64,000 nt of DNA from Nitrobacter sp035546855 (GCA_035546855.1 DASZVY010000004.1:25774-89773); one strand, 5' to 3'. Counted from the first letter of the stretch, positions 1 to 9,658 are shown. A program made the numbers and translations. The notes: a model not told the origin generated them from the sequence alone.

Positions 1-624
1 GTCGACGGCCGCACCCACCACATCAAGCTCCAGGACATCGAGTCGGCCGGCGACAGCGCGCCGGGCTCGATCGTGGAATTGCGATCCTTCGAGGACGCGA
101 AAGGCGAGCGCCGTGTCGCACTGGCGGTCCGATCCGACCTCTCCATCGAGGCGCAGGCGACGGCGAACGGCGCGACCTGGCTCGACCGCCAGCTAGTCGC
201 TCGCGACCCCGTTGATCTTGGCGGCGGCTTCGGTCTGGAGGTGAAGCAGACGATGGAGGCCCGCGCCGCACATCTGATTCAGGATGGCATGGCGCGGCGC
301 GATGGCGAGCGCATCCTATTCAACCGGAACCTGATCGGTACGCTCCGGCAACGCGAGCTGGACGCGCTCGGCGACACGCTCGCGGCCGAGACCGGTATGC
401 CATTCCAGAAATCTGCTGAAGGTGAATTTGTCGCCGGCACGTACAGCCGGCGCTTTGCACTCGCGTCTGGCCGCTTCGCCATGATCGACGACGGCCTCGG
501 CTTCAAGCTGGTGCCATGGACCCCGTCGATCGAGAAACATATCGGGCGGCATATTTCCGGGGTGGCCCGCGCCGATGGCGGCGTCGATTGGTCGTTTGGT
601 CGCAAACGGGGGCTCGGGCTGTGA
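1..624 (+). CDS. Relaxase / mobilization nuclease, C-terminal part (DUF3363), cut by the window start
   Basis: The frame is open from base 1, so the N-terminal catalytic half of this protein lies outside the window. The visible 207 codons match the C-terminal DUF3363 region of VirD2-like relaxases carried by Rhizobiales ICEs, with stretches such as GRTHHIKLQDIE, the middle section around WLDRQL, and the late segment PWTPSIEKHIGRHI. In this family the full protein nicks oriT and stays bound to the transferred strand through a tyrosine, then is passed to TraG. The tyrosine and histidine motifs cannot be checked here. Its position upstream of traG and in the same direction supports the call. The codon frame is intact up to the stop, so nothing suggests decay. 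Confidence 0.8.
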   Translation, partial: VDGRTHHIKLQDIESAGDSAPGSIVELRSFEDAKGERRVALAVRSDLSIEAQATANGATWLDRQLVARDPVDLGGGFGLEVKQTMEARAAHLIQDGMARRDGERILFNRNLIGTLRQRELDALGDTLAAETGMPFQKSAEGEFVAGTYSRRFALASGRFAMIDDGLGFKLVPWTPSIEKHIGRHISGVARADGGVDWSFGRKRGLGL

Positions 625-682
625 AGGCTAGGGTGCGCGGACCCGTGGCGGATGGGCATGGTCGCTGCCCAGCGGTTTGATC

Positions 683-711
683 TTGAAATCCAGACTGGCC
701 TGGCCTATGTA
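683..711 (+). promoter_or_regulatory. Sigma-70-type promoter of the toxin-antitoxin operon
   Basis: TTGAAA at 683-688 and TATGTA at 706-711 are separated by exactly 17 bases, close to the sigma-70 consensus. The antitoxin GTG start at 738 lies 26 bases further on. This is a reading of the sequence only; no start site is known. Confidence 0.55.
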
Positions 712-726
712 GGTACTTGCCTACAT
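707..726 (+). promoter_or_regulatory. Inverted repeat overlapping the -10 box, likely operator of the TA pair
   Basis: ATGTAGG (707-713) and CCTACAT (720-726) form a perfect 7-bp inverted repeat with a 6-base spacer. It overlaps the -10 box and ends 11 bases before the antitoxin start. Phd/YefM antitoxins usually repress their own operon by binding such palindromes, so this is the expected site for autorepression. Confidence 0.55.
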
Positions 727-737
727 GGAGGTGCGTC

Positions 738-992
738 GTGACCATCACCACTCTTTCCAGCCGCGAGCTGAATCATGACGTCAGCAGCGCCAAGAAGGCC
801 GCACAAGACGGCCCGGTCGTCATCACCGACCGGGGCAAGCCCTCCCATGTGCTGATGACTTATGACGAGTTCTGCCGCCTCAGCGGCAAGCGCTGCCGTT
901 TGACCCAAGCCCTCGCCATGCCGGGCCTGTCGGACATCGACTTTGATCCGCCGCGTGTCGAGATCGCGCCGCGCGGGGTCGATCTGTCTTGA
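738..992 (+). CDS. Antitoxin, Phd/YefM family
   Basis: An 84-residue protein with the Phd/YefM pattern: an early SRELNHDVSSAKKAA helix, the strand-turn VVITDRGKPSHVLMTY, then a helix around EFCRLSG. The family folds as an N-terminal dimeric DNA-binding unit with a C-terminal tail that wraps the toxin. I chose the GTG at 738 because GGAGG at 727-731 sits just upstream; a TTG at 717 in the same frame would extend it but places the operator inside the gene. The stop overlaps the start of the PIN toxin gene by four bases (TTGA), so the two are translationally coupled. The role is probably stabilisation of the ICE. Confidence 0.85.
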   Translation: MTITTLSSRELNHDVSSAKKAAQDGPVVITDRGKPSHVLMTYDEFCRLSGKRCRLTQALAMPGLSDIDFDPPRVEIAPRGVDLS

Positions 993-1411
993 ATTATCTG
1001 CTCGACACCAACGTGGTTTCTGAACTGCGCAAGATCGGCGACGGAAAGGCCGATGCCAGGGTCGCAGCATGGGTCGATACCGAGGACGCCGAGAGCTTCT
1101 TCATCTCGGCAATCACCATCCTTGAGTTGGAACGCGGCGTGCTCGGCATCCAGCGTCGCGACGCCGCGCAGGGCGCGCGCCTGCGCGCCTGGCTGGACAA
1201 TCATGTCCGGCCGGAGTTCGCCGGACGCATCCTGCCCATTGATGACCAGATTGCGATGCGCTGCGCGCATCTGCATATTCCCGACCGGCGCAACGAGGTC
1301 GACGCGCTGATCGCCGCGACGGCGCTTGTCCACGGCTTGACCGTGGCGACGCGCAACGTCCGGGATTTCGAGGGCACGGGCGTTGTCGTAGTCAACCCTT
1401 GGCAGGATTGA
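989..1411 (+). CDS. Type II toxin, PIN-domain ribonuclease (VapC/FitB-like)
   Basis: A 140-residue single PIN domain. The acidic residues expected for the metal site are visible: Asp in LLDTNVVSE near residue 6, Glu in ITILELERG near 47, Asp in RNEVDALIAA near 104, and Asp in ATRNVRDF near 122. PIN toxins of this group are Mg-dependent RNases that cut tRNA or other RNA when freed from antitoxin. The start is TTG, overlapping the antitoxin stop. The partner is a Phd-type rather than a VapB-type antitoxin, a common mix. All catalytic positions are kept, so the toxin is probably active. Confidence 0.85.
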   Translation: MNYLLDTNVVSELRKIGDGKADARVAAWVDTEDAESFFISAITILELERGVLGIQRRDAAQGARLRAWLDNHVRPEFAGRILPIDDQIAMRCAHLHIPDRRNEVDALIAATALVHGLTVATRNVRDFEGTGVVVVNPWQD

Positions 1412-1492
1412 TCCGGTCTCACATGTCGATGATCCGGCCGGCATGTTAGCGGCCGCTGCTCAAGGGCTTCCTGCGAAAGTGAGAGTTGAGCG

Positions 1493-2155
1493 ATGGACGT
1501 CTTCGACCGGCTGAAAGCAGCCACAGCAGACGACTGGCAGAGCTACGTCGACCACGACTTCGTCCGCCAGATGGGCGCTGGCACGCTGCCGCAGGCGGCG
1601 TTCCGAACCTATCTCGTGCAGGACTATCTGTTCCTGATCCAGTTCGCCCGCGCTTATGCGCTCGCGACCTACAAGAGCCGCACGCTGGCGGACATGAAAG
1701 CGGCGCAGGCGGGGGTGGCGGCCATCCTCGACGAAATGGATCTTCATGTACGGCTGTGCGGCCGCTGGGGGCTGTCACCGCAGGACATCGAAGCCGCGCC
1801 CGAGCATCAGGCGACGATCGCCTATACCCGTTTCGTGCTGGATTGCGGCGCGGCCGGCGACCTGCTCGACTTGCATGTCGCGCTCGCCCCGTGCGTCATT
1901 GGTTATGCGGAGATCGGCCGCCACCTGGTGCCAGAGGGAGTCGACGCGCTCGGCGACCATCCCTATCGCGAATGGATCGCCGAATATGCAGGCGATGCCT
2001 ATCAGGCTGTTGCGGCCAAGGCGCGACGCCATCTCGATGACCTGGCCGCGCGGGCGATGACCGAACGGCGCTTCAATGAACTCGCAGCGCTGTTCGGCAA
2101 GGCGTCGCGACTCGAAGCCGACTTCTGGCAGATGGGATTTGATGGGGGTCGCTGA
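1493..2155 (+). CDS. tenA: TenA family aminopyrimidine aminohydrolase (thiaminase II)
   Basis: A 220-residue all-helical TenA protein. The family hydrolyses aminopyrimidine breakdown products of thiamin so that the pyrimidine can be salvaged. Visible hallmarks are the YLVQDYLFL helix near residues 40-48 (substrate-binding Asp/Tyr), the nucleophile Cys in LAPCVIGYAEIG near 133, and the C-terminal RLEADFWQMG containing the expected late Glu. A GAGAG box at 1480-1484 precedes the ATG. It sits alone between the toxin gene and traG and has no thi neighbours here, so it is probably ICE cargo rather than part of a thiamin operon. Confidence 0.9.
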   Translation: MDVFDRLKAATADDWQSYVDHDFVRQMGAGTLPQAAFRTYLVQDYLFLIQFARAYALATYKSRTLADMKAAQAGVAAILDEMDLHVRLCGRWGLSPQDIEAAPEHQATIAYTRFVLDCGAAGDLLDLHVALAPCVIGYAEIGRHLVPEGVDALGDHPYREWIAEYAGDAYQAVAAKARRHLDDLAARAMTERRFNELAALFGKASRLEADFWQMGFDGGR

Positions 2156-2191
2156 TCGCTATGTCCAATGTTGACGATTTTCCGCACGCCG

Positions 2192-2235
2192 CAAGTCTTT
2201 TTTCGATCACCTACGCTGTTCTACGATAACTGACA
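2192..2235 (+). promoter_or_regulatory. tra box: CTACG direct repeats with 10-bp period upstream of traG
   Basis: CAAGT at 2192-2196, a T-run and TTCGA are followed by CTACG at 2211-2215 and again at 2221-2225, with a weak third copy. The same layout with identical spacing occurs at 35445-35488 in front of trbB. The 10-bp period puts the repeats on one face of the helix, as for a transcription factor site. The regulator is unknown; the LysR at 34503 is one candidate. Confidence 0.55.
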
Positions 2236-2308
2236 CAGGCGCAGTTGAAATCTCCGCACTCCTTGCTCTTCTACGGAATATTGCAACGTGCAGGGAGATT
2301 TGCTCGCT

Positions 2309-4324
2309 GTGTCAGCCAGTCGAGTCGTGTGGGGCCAGATCTGCGTCGTGTTCGCGATCGTGCTGCTCGCGGTCTGGGCCGCGACGCAGTGGGTTGCGTG
2401 GCGGCTCGGCTTTCAGCCACAGCTCGGCTCACCCTGGTTCGCGCTGGTCGGCTTGCCGATCTATCCGGCGCCGGCTTTCTTCTGGTGGTGGTTCTTTTTC
2501 GATGCTTACGCGCCACACGTCTTTCTGGAGGGCGCCGGTATTGCGGCTTCGGGTGGACTCGTCGCGATCGCTGTCGCCATCCTCATGTCGATTTACCGGG
2601 CGCGCGAAGCCAAGGACGTGCGTACCTTCGGCTCGGCTCGCTGGGCCGAGCCGGATGAGGTCCAGTCCGCGGGTCTTCTCGGCGACGATGGTGTCGTTCT
2701 CGGCCGGCTTGACCGAGCCTATCTGCGACACGACGGCGCCGAGCATGTCCTGTGCTTTGCGCCGACACGATCCGGCAAAGGCGTCGGTCTTGTCGTGCCG
2801 ACGTTGCTGACCTGGCCGGGCTCGTCGATCGTGCATGACATCAAGGGAGAGAACTGGGAATTGACGGCGGGCCTGCGCGCCCGCTTCGGTCGTGTGTTGT
2901 TGTTCGATCCCACCAACGCCGACTCGGCCGCCTACAATCCGCTGCTCGAGGTGCGGAAAGGCGAGTGGGAGGTGCGGGACGTTCAGAACGTCGCCGATGT
3001 ACTGGTCGATCCGGAAGGTTCGTTGGAGAAGCGCAATCATTGGGAGAAGACATCCCATTCGCTCCTGGTCGGCGCGATCCTCCATGTGCTCTACGCCGAG
3101 AATGACAAGACACTCGCCGGTGTCGCGGCCTTCCTGTCCGATCCGCGCCGGCCGATCGAGGCGACATTGTCCGCCATGATGACGACGCCGCATCTCGGCG
3201 AGAAGGGGCCGCATCCCGTCATCGCCAGCGCGGCGCGCGAGTTGCTCAACAAGTCCGATAACGAAAGGTCGGGCGTGCTCTCAACTGCCATGTCATTCCT
3301 CGGCCTGTATCGCGATCCCGTCGTCGCGGCCGTCACTGCCCGCTGCGATTGGCGGATCGCGGATCTCGTGTCTGGTGAGAAACCCACGACGCTCTATCTC
3401 GTGGTGCCACCTTCCGACATCAGCAGGACGAAGCCGCTTGTGCGTCTCGTGCTCAATCAGATCGGTCGCCGGCTGACCGAGGACTTGCACGCGAAGGGCC
3501 GGAGACATCGGCTGTTGCTGATGCTCGACGAGTTTCCGGCGCTCGGCCGACTCGACTTCTTCGAGAGCGCGCTTGCTTTCATGGCCGGCTATCAGATCAA
3601 GGCATTTCTCATTGCTCAGTCCTTGAACCAGATCGAGAAAGCCTACGGCCAGAACAATTCCATCCTGGACAATTGCCACGTCAGGGTCAGCTTTGCGACC
3701 AATGACGAGAGGACGGCGAAAAGAGTCAGCGATGCGCTCGGCACCGCGACCGAGATGCGCGCCATGCAGAACTATGCCGGCCACCGTCTCGCGCCCTGGC
3801 TTGGCCATCTGATGATCTCCCGCTCCGAGACGGCGCGGCCGCTGCTCACGGCCGGGGAAGTGATGCAACTTCCGCCCGACGACGAGATCGTCATGGTCGC
3901 GGGCGTTCCGCCGGTCCGCGCCAAGAAGGCACGGTATTATGATGATCGGAGGTTCAAGGATCGGCTGCTGCCTGTTCCAAAAGACCCAAAAGCGGGCTTC
4001 GCCCCGAAACGCAACGACTGGTCTGCGTTGAAGCCCGTCGCCGTGCCAACGAGCAAGAGCATCGTCACACCGGAAGCTGCGACCGTACCAAATGGCGCGG
4101 CCAAGCCGGACGACGATCCTGCAAATGCCGGTCTCCGCCGCGAACCTGGGCTCGAGCGGCATAAGGATATCGCACCGGAACCGATGGCGACCGCCACCAA
4201 CGAGTTCGATCCCGATGCCGACGAGTCGGAGCGCGAGGTTGTCGCCAATCGTGCGCTGGCACGCGACATGCGGTTGATAGCGCGGCGGATTGCTCTGGAC
4301 CCCGGCGACGGCATGGAGTTGTAA
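2309..4324 (+). CDS. traG: Conjugal transfer coupling protein TraG/VirD4
   Basis: A 671-residue type IV coupling protein, the inner-membrane ATPase that links the relaxosome to the Trb channel. Transmembrane helices lie near residues 7-27 and 50-66 with a third around 80-95. Walker A is APTRSGKGVG near 151-160 and Walker B is LLLMLDEFPALG near 400-410, typical of the VirD4 class. I prefer the GTG at 2309, with AGGGAGA 10 bases upstream; a GTG at 2288 in frame adds seven residues. The C-terminal 90 residues are polar and proline-rich, as usual. copG follows after three bases, so the two are one operon. Confidence 0.93.
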   Translation: MSASRVVWGQICVVFAIVLLAVWAATQWVAWRLGFQPQLGSPWFALVGLPIYPAPAFFWWWFFFDAYAPHVFLEGAGIAASGGLVAIAVAILMSIYRAREAKDVRTFGSARWAEPDEVQSAGLLGDDGVVLGRLDRAYLRHDGAEHVLCFAPTRSGKGVGLVVPTLLTWPGSSIVHDIKGENWELTAGLRARFGRVLLFDPTNADSAAYNPLLEVRKGEWEVRDVQNVADVLVDPEGSLEKRNHWEKTSHSLLVGAILHVLYAENDKTLAGVAAFLSDPRRPIEATLSAMMTTPHLGEKGPHPVIASAARELLNKSDNERSGVLSTAMSFLGLYRDPVVAAVTARCDWRIADLVSGEKPTTLYLVVPPSDISRTKPLVRLVLNQIGRRLTEDLHAKGRRHRLLLMLDEFPALGRLDFFESALAFMAGYQIKAFLIAQSLNQIEKAYGQNNSILDNCHVRVSFATNDERTAKRVSDALGTATEMRAMQNYAGHRLAPWLGHLMISRSETARPLLTAGEVMQLPPDDEIVMVAGVPPVRAKKARYYDDRRFKDRLLPVPKDPKAGFAPKRNDWSALKPVAVPTSKSIVTPEAATVPNGAAKPDDDPANAGLRREPGLERHKDIAPEPMATATNEFDPDADESEREVVANRALARDMRLIARRIALDPGDGMEL

Positions 4325-4327
4325 GTC

Positions 4328-4765
4328 ATGACGCAGCAGTCCGACATCGCGCCACCGTCCGGGAGGAAGAAGCGGCTATCGATCTATCTCGATCCGAACC
4401 TCTCGCATCGCTTGGCCGACCACGCGGGTCGCCGCGAGCAGTCGCGCTCGATGATCGCCGAAGCTGCCATCGCCTCATTCCTGTCACCCGACGCTGATGA
4501 GCGCCGGGAGGCCGCCTTGGCCAAGCGTCTCGATCGGATTGATCGCAACATTCAGCGTCTGGAGCGCGACATTGGCATCGCCAACGAAGCCTTCGCCATT
4601 TTCATTCGCGCCTGGCTGACATCGACCGCGTCTTTGCCGGAAGTCGCGCAGGCGTCGGCGCGTGCCAAGGGCGGCGAGCGTTATGATAGATTCCTAGAGG
4701 CACTCGGCCGGCGGCTCGCAAACGGGCCACGGCTCAGGCAAGAAGTGCCAGAAGACTGCCGGTGA
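4328..4765 (+). CDS. CopG-family ribbon-helix-helix protein of the tra block
   Basis: A 145-residue protein with an N-terminal ribbon-helix-helix: the strand KKRLSIYLDPNLSHRLADHA near residues 14-33 and a helix to about 56. The C-terminal part is helical and charged. Proteins of this size regularly sit directly after traG in Rhizobiales conjugative elements, where they are thought to act in relaxosome DNA binding or regulation. It starts three bases after the traG stop. In the usual arrangement trbB follows immediately; here about 30 kb of cargo comes first. The gene itself appears complete. Confidence 0.8.
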   Translation: MTQQSDIAPPSGRKKRLSIYLDPNLSHRLADHAGRREQSRSMIAEAAIASFLSPDADERREAALAKRLDRIDRNIQRLERDIGIANEAFAIFIRAWLTSTASLPEVAQASARAKGGERYDRFLEALGRRLANGPRLRQEVPEDCR

Positions 4766-4874
4766 GTAACTTGTTTCTATGCCAACTGCGTAGGTTAGCC
4801 AGCGCATATGCGGTTAATGTGAGCTTCCTTCCTAACGCCGTGCTTTTCGAACGTGCGGTAGAAACTCGTCTGAA

Positions 4875-5220
4875 CTAAGGGACGTGCTCCCCTGTGCGCC
4901 AGGAATGCAGTAAAGCATCTATGGCATGTTCCGCTATGACGAGCGTATCAATCCAATCCATCGTGCGCGTATGCTTTGGAAAGGTGACGATGCCGTGAAT
5001 TGCAGCAATGATAGTGCCGACCGCTTGTTTCGCAGATACGCGCGGGTTATCGCGGGTCTCAAGCAGTTCGCGGACAATTCTGTTGTAAAGCGAATAAGAA
5101 CGATAGGCGAGCGGCCGAAAGGCACGCCGTCGTCGCCTTGGGCGTCAACTCTGACAGCTTTCGTGGATCGCCTGAGCATCACGAGAACTTCGCGCTTGCA
5201 GCCATCGATCCAGGAGTTAT
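4875..5220 (-). pseudogene. Remnant of a TetR/AcrR-type regulator (C-terminal half, frameshifted)
   Basis: No frame is open across this region, but the minus strand encodes a clear regulator tail from about 5090 down to a TAG at 4875: NRIVRELLETRDNP, then KQAVGTIIAAIHGIVTFP and AEHAIDALLHSW. These resemble the last helices of TetR-family ligand domains. Further upstream the reading shifts frame at least once (LTPKATTACLSAARLSF around 5150-5100), and no helix-turn-helix domain is left. It lies next to a broken enoyl-CoA hydratase on the same strand, so both may derive from one former fatty-acid-type locus. The family call rests on a short stretch. Confidence 0.5.
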
Positions 5221-5226
5221 AGCACT

Positions 5227-6029
5227 TTAGCTTTTCAATGAAGAGAGACGCTTATCGAGGAAGGCATCAATGCCTTCCCCTGCATCTTCCTCCATCATGT
5301 TCTGCGCCATGACCTCGCTCGCCAACGCATAGGCTGCGGCGCGAGTGCGCTCGTGCTGAGCATAGAACATCGCTTTTCCGTGACGAATCGCAGCGGGGCT
5401 TTTGGCGATGATCACCTTCGCCAGATCCTCTATCGCGGTGTCAAGTTCGGCAGCGGGAACCGCGCGATTGATCAAGCCCCATTCCTCGGCGGTCGCCGGA
5501 TCAATGAATCGTGCAGTCACAAGCATCTCGAATGCCCGCTTGGTTGGCACGTTGCGCGAAAGGGCTACCGCCGGTGTGGAACAGAACAACCCGACATTGA
5601 TTCCAGAGACAGCGAAGCGCGCCTCATCCGAGCTACGGCCAAATCGCAACTAGCTACAAGTTGGCAGCCGGCAGCGGTGGCTAAGCCATGGACACGGGCA
5701 ATGACCGGAATTGGCAGTGCGATAATCGTCTGCATTGCGTCGGTGCAGCGCGCAAAAAGCTGCCTGTAGTAATCAAGACGCGGGTTGGCTCGCATTTGTC
5801 GCAGATCGTGCCCGGCGCAGAACGCCTTGCCGGCGGCTGACAGAACCACGCAGCGGACCGACGGATCGGCTGCGATCAGCGCAAGCTCCTCCTTCAGAGT
5901 AGCCAGCAATTCCTCCGATAAACCGTTGAACTGAGCGGGACGATTGAGGCAGAGATTTACTAGGCTTAGGTGGCGTCCGCACCTGATCTCCGGCACGGCT
6001 GTCCCAGTTAGACCTTCCTTATCAAACAA
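5227..6029 (-). pseudogene. Enoyl-CoA hydratase/isomerase family gene, broken by one frameshift
   Basis: Two overlapping minus-strand frames together make one crotonase of about 265 residues. The first part carries the family motifs: NRPAQFNGLSEEL, the oxyanion-hole segment AAGKAFCAGHDLRQM, and VIARVHGLATAAGCQLVAS. The second begins with DEARFAVSGINVGLFCSTP and runs to a normal C-terminus. The switch falls near 5631-5636, where a single lost base in the GTAGCTCGG stretch breaks the frame. Everything else is preserved, so inactivation is recent, or the break is a sequencing error. The intact enzyme would hydrate or isomerise an acyl-CoA, which would fit the CoA ligase and CoA-transferase nearby. 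Confidence 0.8.
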
Positions 6030-6283
6030 TCAGAGCAGCACGGACGTCGTTGACAATTGCGGCTGACGTCCAAAAGGGTAATCAAATCCATAAAAGGAGC
6101 CCGGGACCCGTCATCGGACCTCGGGCAGTCTAGGGAGGGCGCACTTCGGCGCTTGCTGCCATTTACTGACGCCTTCGCGTCAGACCGCCGACGACGAGCG
6201 GGATCACGGGAAATCAAGTGATAGCCTGTGTGATGAAAGGCAAGGTTTCAGACTGTTCCTGCCATTGAGGAGAGAACATTGGG

Positions 6284-7882
6284 TCACTTCCCCGCAATCA
6301 ACTCTGCAGCTTTCTCCGCCATAGCCATAATCGGCAGATTGGTGTTTCCGCTAATCACGGTCGGCATAAGTGAGCCATCGATAACGCGTAGATTGTCGAC
6401 GCCTCGAACCCGCAGCTTGCCATCGACGACGGCGTCGCGATCTTCGCCCATACGGCAGGTTCCGACGGGGTGGTAGATCGTTTCTGCGCGTGCTCGTATC
6501 CACTTCTTGCGCGACTCCGGGCTCTTAAAGGCATCGGGATCGAGCTTCCGCTTAATGAGCTTTTGGAGCGCAGGCTGATCGATAATATCGCACATCTGTC
6601 TAACGCCCTCTTGCATGCTGACGAAATCGCTCTCGTCCGACAGAAAGCGTGGATCGATAGCGGGCATGTCCAACGGATTTGCCGAACGCAGTCGCAATGT
6701 TCCGCGGCTTTTCGGACGAAGCTGGCAAACGCGAATGCCAAAGCCGTGCGGTACACGCTCGCCCGGCGGCGGATTTCGAAGCGCGACGATGAGATGAGCC
6801 TGCCACTCGGGCCACTGCGAATGTTTATCGGGACCCCAGAACGCTCCAGCTTCAACGCCTTGGGAGGTGGCGGGACCCGTGCCGCGGAACATATATCGCG
6901 CGCCCGCTAAGCCACCTCGGATTAATCCGAGATACGGAGTCAGTGTGATGGGTTGGGATGCCTCCAGCCGGATTGCGCAATCGAGGTGATCCTGCAAGTT
7001 GCTGCCGACGCCTGCGGAATCGATCACGGGCTTGATGCCGAGCGATCGCAGATGTTCGGCGGGTCCAATTCCCGACAGCATCAACAATTGTGGTGAGCAG
7101 ATCGCGCCGGACGTCAGCAATACCTCGCGCTCCGCGGGGATGATTACCTCACGTCCGCCTTTCTCAATCACGACGCCCCGAACGCGCGTACCCTCCAACG
7201 CCAGCCTCCGAACCTGGCAGTTGGCCATGATGGTCAGATTGCTCCGCCCCTTTCCTTGATCGAGAAACTTGAATGCTCCGGAGCGTTTGCCATCCGCGAT
7301 GGTGAGTTCGTAGAAGCCCGCGCCGATCTGAGATGGGCCATTGAATCCGTTGTTCTCGGGCAGGCCGGCTGACTTGGCGCTTTCAATGAAGGCTTTCGAG
7401 ATTGGATGTTGCAAGGTGCCGTAAGACAAGCGGATAGGACCAGAATAGCCTCTGTCTTGATTGTGCTGGGACGTAACTCCGCTGGCGTCCTCGATCTTCC
7501 TCAAATAGGGGCGAAGGCTTTCGTATCCCCATTCCGGCAGGCCCTGCGCCGCCCACGCATCGTAATCTGCGGGGTTTCCCCGGATCGCTATCATAGAGTT
7601 GATGGCAGATGATCCTCCCACAACCTTGCCGCGGGGAATGTAGATTTTGCGGTTATTTAGTCCGGATTGAGGTTCAGTCCAAAACTGCCAGTTGTGTTTT
7701 GGACTCGTATAGAGCACGCGAATGCCTGCGGGCATATGAACAAAGATTGAAGAAGCAGGAGATCCAGCCTCAAGCAGCAACACCTTCACGTTGGGATCTT
7801 CGCTCAATCGTGCGGCAAGCACGCACCCTGCCGATCCTGCGCCGACGATGACATAATCATATCCCGAGAGCTTCATTTCCAT
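6284..7882 (-). CDS. GMC-family FAD-dependent alcohol oxidoreductase
   Basis: A 532-residue glucose-methanol-choline oxidoreductase. The Rossmann FAD motif VGAGSAGC lies at 13-20, GMC signature 1 with GKVVGGSSAIN at 85-95, and signature 2 around SGAICSPQLLMLSGIGP near 265-280. The catalytic pair is His471 in YHPVGTCRMG and Asn513 in SGNTN. There is no signal peptide, so it is probably cytoplasmic or membrane-attached. The family oxidises primary alcohols such as choline, fatty alcohols or polyethylene glycol to aldehydes. It is the first catabolic gene of the cargo, read leftwards from a promoter region holding an FCD/GntR-type site at 7995. The aldehyde dehydrogenase at 18269 could take the next step. 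Confidence 0.9.
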   Translation of the reverse strand: MEMKLSGYDYVIVGAGSAGCVLAARLSEDPNVKVLLLEAGSPASSIFVHMPAGIRVLYTSPKHNWQFWTEPQSGLNNRKIYIPRGKVVGGSSAINSMIAIRGNPADYDAWAAQGLPEWGYESLRPYLRKIEDASGVTSQHNQDRGYSGPIRLSYGTLQHPISKAFIESAKSAGLPENNGFNGPSQIGAGFYELTIADGKRSGAFKFLDQGKGRSNLTIMANCQVRRLALEGTRVRGVVIEKGGREVIIPAEREVLLTSGAICSPQLLMLSGIGPAEHLRSLGIKPVIDSAGVGSNLQDHLDCAIRLEASQPITLTPYLGLIRGGLAGARYMFRGTGPATSQGVEAGAFWGPDKHSQWPEWQAHLIVALRNPPPGERVPHGFGIRVCQLRPKSRGTLRLRSANPLDMPAIDPRFLSDESDFVSMQEGVRQMCDIIDQPALQKLIKRKLDPDAFKSPESRKKWIRARAETIYHPVGTCRMGEDRDAVVDGKLRVRGVDNLRVIDGSLMPTVISGNTNLPIMAMAEKAAELIAGK

Positions 7883-7994
7883 CCCCTATTTTTGTCAAAG
7901 CCGGCGAACGGCTTGTTCGTGCAACGACCAAAACCGCCAAGTCCAGATTGCGGTTTGAGACTTGCAAAAGGCACTTCCGAACCCTAGTCTATCC

Positions 7995-8014
7995 TACCAA
8001 TCTGGTAGGACCAT
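7995..8014. promoter_or_regulatory. Cargo operator site 1 (FCD/GntR-type)
   Basis: TACCAATCTGGTAGGACCAT. It contains TGGTnnnACCA, the pattern bound by FadR/PdhR-type GntR regulators, plus an extra ACCA half-site on the left. It lies 113 bases upstream of the GMC gene and 43 upstream of the small gene at 8057, between the two divergent genes. Confidence 0.7.
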
Positions 8015-8056
8015 TTATAGTGACCAGAGATTGGCCGTCAATGGAGAGGTCATCTC

Positions 8057-8188
8057 ATGTTTCCATCCTGGAGAATTGCAATCCTGCTTTTCAGCGCAGG
8101 ATGCCTCGTTCTGCTGCTAGCTCCCGAATCCGCTGTCCAGCCAGAAAAGGCGAAGGTCCAACGCGCGATATGGGCTCTGGGCCCCTAA
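8057..8188 (+). CDS. Small single-pass membrane protein, 43 residues
   Basis: A 43-codon frame starting ATG at 8057 with a strong GGAGAGG ribosome site at 8043-8049. It encodes a basic N-terminus, a hydrophobic stretch IAILLFSAGCLVLLLAP at residues 7-23, and a short charged tail ending ALGP. The SAGC could be read as a weak lipobox, but hydrophobic residues continue past the Cys, so a single transmembrane helix is more likely. It is read away from the GMC gene, just downstream of operator site 1, and ends seven bases before the convergent CoA-transferase gene. No homologue is recognised; it could be a small subunit or a vestige. Confidence 0.45.
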   Translation: MFPSWRIAILLFSAGCLVLLLAPESAVQPEKAKVQRAIWALGP

Positions 8189-8194
8189 CCGCGC

Positions 8195-9436
<1,242 letters not shown>

Positions 9437-9503
9437 ACTTCCCTGACATTTCCGCGTCGAATAGCCACACGACCCGCGCGGCCCGCGTCAGTGTAAGTGG
9501 GCA

Positions 9504-9523
9504 TACCAAAATGGTCAAACCAA
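9504..9523. promoter_or_regulatory. Cargo operator site 2 (FCD/GntR-type)
   Basis: TACCAAAATGGTCAAACCAA, 68 bases upstream of the CoA-transferase start. It has TGGT, a three-base spacer and ACCA, and the same left ACCA as the other sites. Confidence 0.7.
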
Positions 9524-9638
9524 ATTGGGCGATGAATGATTGAGGTGGTCAGTGCTCTGTCGCGCTGGAGACGCGGCGCTAGGAACGTTGTCTCAATGTG
9601 GCGAAGCTTGACATCTCATCATGAGCAACTTACGGTCT

Positions 9639-9658
9639 TACCAAATTGGTTTATCCAA
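9639..9658. promoter_or_regulatory. Cargo operator site 3 (FCD/GntR-type)
   Basis: TACCAAATTGGTTTATCCAA, 45 bases upstream of the ABC ATPase start. The right half-site is imperfect (TCCA for ACCA). It pairs with site 2 in the same divergent promoter region. Confidence 0.65.

Noticed and set aside
4926..5222. 98-codon plus-strand frame
   Set aside because: It is antisense to the TetR-like remnant, has no similarity and no ribosome site.
6030..6283. Possible gene or remnant between the crotonase and GMC genes
   Set aside because: Only short frames without similarity were found; no operator copy or hairpin is convincing.
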